Assembly (NCBI GenBank): GCA_945861845.1
Contig: CAMAWS010000285.1
Location: forward strand, 1-5,072
Reading direction: 5' to 3'
Source of the DNA: Candidatus Sulfopaludibacter sp. SbA3
GTDB lineage: Bacteria > Acidobacteriota > Terriglobia > 20CM-2-55-15
Length of the DNA: 5,072 nt
Positions 3,748 to 5,072 of the stretch are shown in pieces. Position numbers and translations under genes: made by a program. The notes under the pieces are model-generated. The model worked only from the letters and a program-made list of their open reading frames with translations. It searched no databases and was not told the origin of the DNA. Each line of letters opens with the position of its first letter. Position 1 is the stretch's first letter.

Positions 3748-5072
3748 TCAGAACTCCACGCGCGCATTCAGCACGAGAATGCGGCTGCCGCCGGCACTGG
3801 CTATCCGACCGAAATCCTGGGAATTGATGTTGGTATCGGGATTGGCCCACTGGGGCGTGTTTGTTGCATTGATCGCATCGGCGCGGAGTTGCAGCGTCTT
3901 GCCGCCGCGCAAATGAATCCGCTTGATCAGATTGACATCGAATCGGAAGTAGCCCGGCCCCTTCAAAAACTGAGGCGGCATGTTGCCAAGCTCTCCGGGT
4001 GCCGGGTTGATCAGCAGTATCTTGCCCGAAGAATCGGCGACTGCGGTGAGCGTGCTGCTTTCGTTGAGCAGCTGCAGCGGCGTTAACTTTGTTATGACGG
4101 GATCGTCCACGATGTGAAGTCCCGGGAAAAAGACGACTCCCCCGGCCTGCCTTGTCACCCTTCCCGCATTCTTCGGAAAGTCGCCGGCGAGGCCCGGCTG
4201 CTCTCCGAACTGATTGAACGACGCCGTGCCGGTCACAAAACTGACCGGTGATCCCGAGAAGACATTCACGATTCCGCCCATTTGCCATCCTTCGAAAAAA
4301 TGCGCAAGCCAGCCGTTGCTCCCCGACAAGAATTTCTTGCCCGGCCCAAAAGGCAACTCCACTGTTCCGCTATTCCGCAAAACATGCGCGACGTTGAAAT
4401 CGAGAAGCCTCTTGTCGAGGCGGCGATTTCGGCCGTCACGAAAGCTGTTGAGCAGCGCCTGGCTGGAGCCCTCTTCGTCGCCGAGAGCCTTGCTCCATGT
4501 GTAATTGCTATCCAGTGTCCATCCGTTCAAAAAACGCTTGTTCCATTCCAGTTCCAGCGCGTGAAAAGTGGAATTGGAGAAATTGCCGATCATGTCCGCA
4601 TTTTGAAACTGCGGGTTTCCGACGATGAAATTTTCAGGAAGAGAGCCGTTTCTAAGGAGGCCTCCGCGAACGCCCGTGAAATCGGATGTTTCATTCACGT
4701 AGCTGGCAAACGTTCCGGCTGAATTGTCCCCAAAGTAGAAATACGTATTGGCATTGTTCCGAAGCGAGGCGGACCCGGTAACGGTGGTTCCATTCACCGG
4801 CCCGAGCCCGAGGTCGAGGCCGTGAAAAATTCTGTCGAACAGGGGCGCGTTGCCGCCACTCTGGGTGGTCAGGAATGCGCCGGCCAGACCCGTTTCAAAC
4901 AAGTTCACTTCGTTGATATTCACAGTCCGCCACAGCTTCGTTCCCTTGCTTCCGACGTATCTCACGATCGCACTGGAATGGTCCGGCAGTTCCCGTTCAA
5001 TCGACAGATTCCAGTTCTGGATGTAGGGGATCCGGATATTTTGATCGAAGGCGTACGCCGTCTGTGTGCGGT
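3748..5072 (-). CDS. TonB-dependent receptor / carboxypeptidase-regulatory-like outer-membrane protein, C-terminal 440 residues (cut by window edge)
   Basis: The open frame runs uninterrupted from the window edge to a TGA at 3748-3750, so only the 3' part is here; family members are usually about 1,000 residues or longer. Numbering from the first whole codon (5068-5070), it shows PYIQNWNLSIERELP (15-29) and YVGSKGTKLWRT (38-49), hallmark motifs of acidobacterial Oar-like receptors. It continues with ELEWNKRFLNGWTLDSNYTWSKALGD (173-198), RNSGTVELPFGPGKKFL (232-248), FEGWQMGGIVNVFSG (259-273), YFRFDVNLIKRIHLRGGKTLQLRADAINATNTPQW (374-408), and ends SRILVLNARVEF. Alternating polar and hydrophobic strands and a final Phe are typical of outer-membrane beta-barrels inserted by the BAM machinery. 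The N-terminal signal, Cna-B-like domain and plug are outside the window. Such proteins are thought to import or bind large ligands such as glycans; the ligand here cannot be read from sequence. The GTG at 4965 is internal, not a start. Confidence 0.93.
   Translation of the reverse strand, partial: RTQTAYAFDQNIRIPYIQNWNLSIERELPDHSSAIVRYVGSKGTKLWRTVNINEVNLFETGLAGAFLTTQSGGNAPLFDRIFHGLDLGLGPVNGTTVTGSASLRNNANTYFYFGDNSAGTFASYVNETSDFTGVRGGLLRNGSLPENFIVGNPQFQNADMIGNFSNSTFHALELEWNKRFLNGWTLDSNYTWSKALGDEEGSSQALLNSFRDGRNRRLDKRLLDFNVAHVLRNSGTVELPFGPGKKFLSGSNGWLAHFFEGWQMGGIVNVFSGSPVSFVTGTASFNQFGEQPGLAGDFPKNAGRVTRQAGGVVFFPGLHIVDDPVITKLTPLQLLNESSTLTAVADSSGKILLINPAPGELGNMPPQFLKGPGYFRFDVNLIKRIHLRGGKTLQLRADAINATNTPQWANPDTNINSQDFGRIASAGGSRILVLNARVEF

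Noticed and set aside
3445..4086. Plus-strand open frame of 213 codons running through the repeat element and into the receptor gene
   Set aside because: It joins palindromic non-coding DNA to the antisense of a conserved receptor, which no real gene would do; it has no credible start signal.
3748..4965. GTG at 4965 as the start of a complete 405-residue protein
   Set aside because: The frame stays open to the window edge and the upstream codons encode PYIQNWNLSIERELP, a conserved receptor motif, so the gene is cut by the window rather than starting here.

Overview
The window looks like chromosomal DNA from a member of the Acidobacteriota, probably a soil or environmental lineage. The evidence is the 3' part of a very typical acidobacterial outer-membrane protein of the carboxypeptidase-regulatory-like/TonB-dependent-receptor (Oar-like) class, a DUF6152 protein, and three secreted proteins that open with an R-x-P/A-DGKP-(D/N)-L-(Q/N)-G-(I/M/T)-W motif, a type I associate with Acidobacteriota genomes. 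The phylum call rests on recognising protein sequence by eye, not on a marker gene.

Everything coding lies on the minus strand. Read in the direction of transcription (high to low coordinates), the window holds: (1) the last 440 codons of the TonB-receptor-like gene, 3748-5072, cut by the window edge; (2) a 458-base non-coding interval, 3290-3747, with a near-perfect hairpin 4 bases after that gene's stop, a 274-base element made of nested inverted repeats (3407-3680), a good TATAAT promoter box next to it and a 5' leader of about 90 bases; (3) a tight four-gene operon, 3289 down to 81, with gaps of 11, 21 and 9 bases; (4) a second palindromic repeat, 8-68, just past the last gene.

The four operon products all carry N-terminal signal peptides, so they should act in the periplasm or outside the cell. 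Three are paralogues of one another (269, 328 and 320 residues). The fourth, between the two closest paralogues, is a small DUF6152 protein whose predicted mature form begins with two histidines. No enzymatic function can be assigned from sequence. The paralogues share a WEG(D/N)TLV(V/I) core and one pair of conserved cysteines. With the receptor-like gene upstream on the same strand, a role in handling or sensing an extracellular ligand is possible but unproven.

The most unusual parts are the intergenic composite repeat, which looks like a non-autonomous mobile or REP-type element and may supply the -35 box of the operon promoter, and the secreted-paralogue/DUF6152 operon, an uncharacterised system. 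No RNA gene, CRISPR array or transposase gene was seen.
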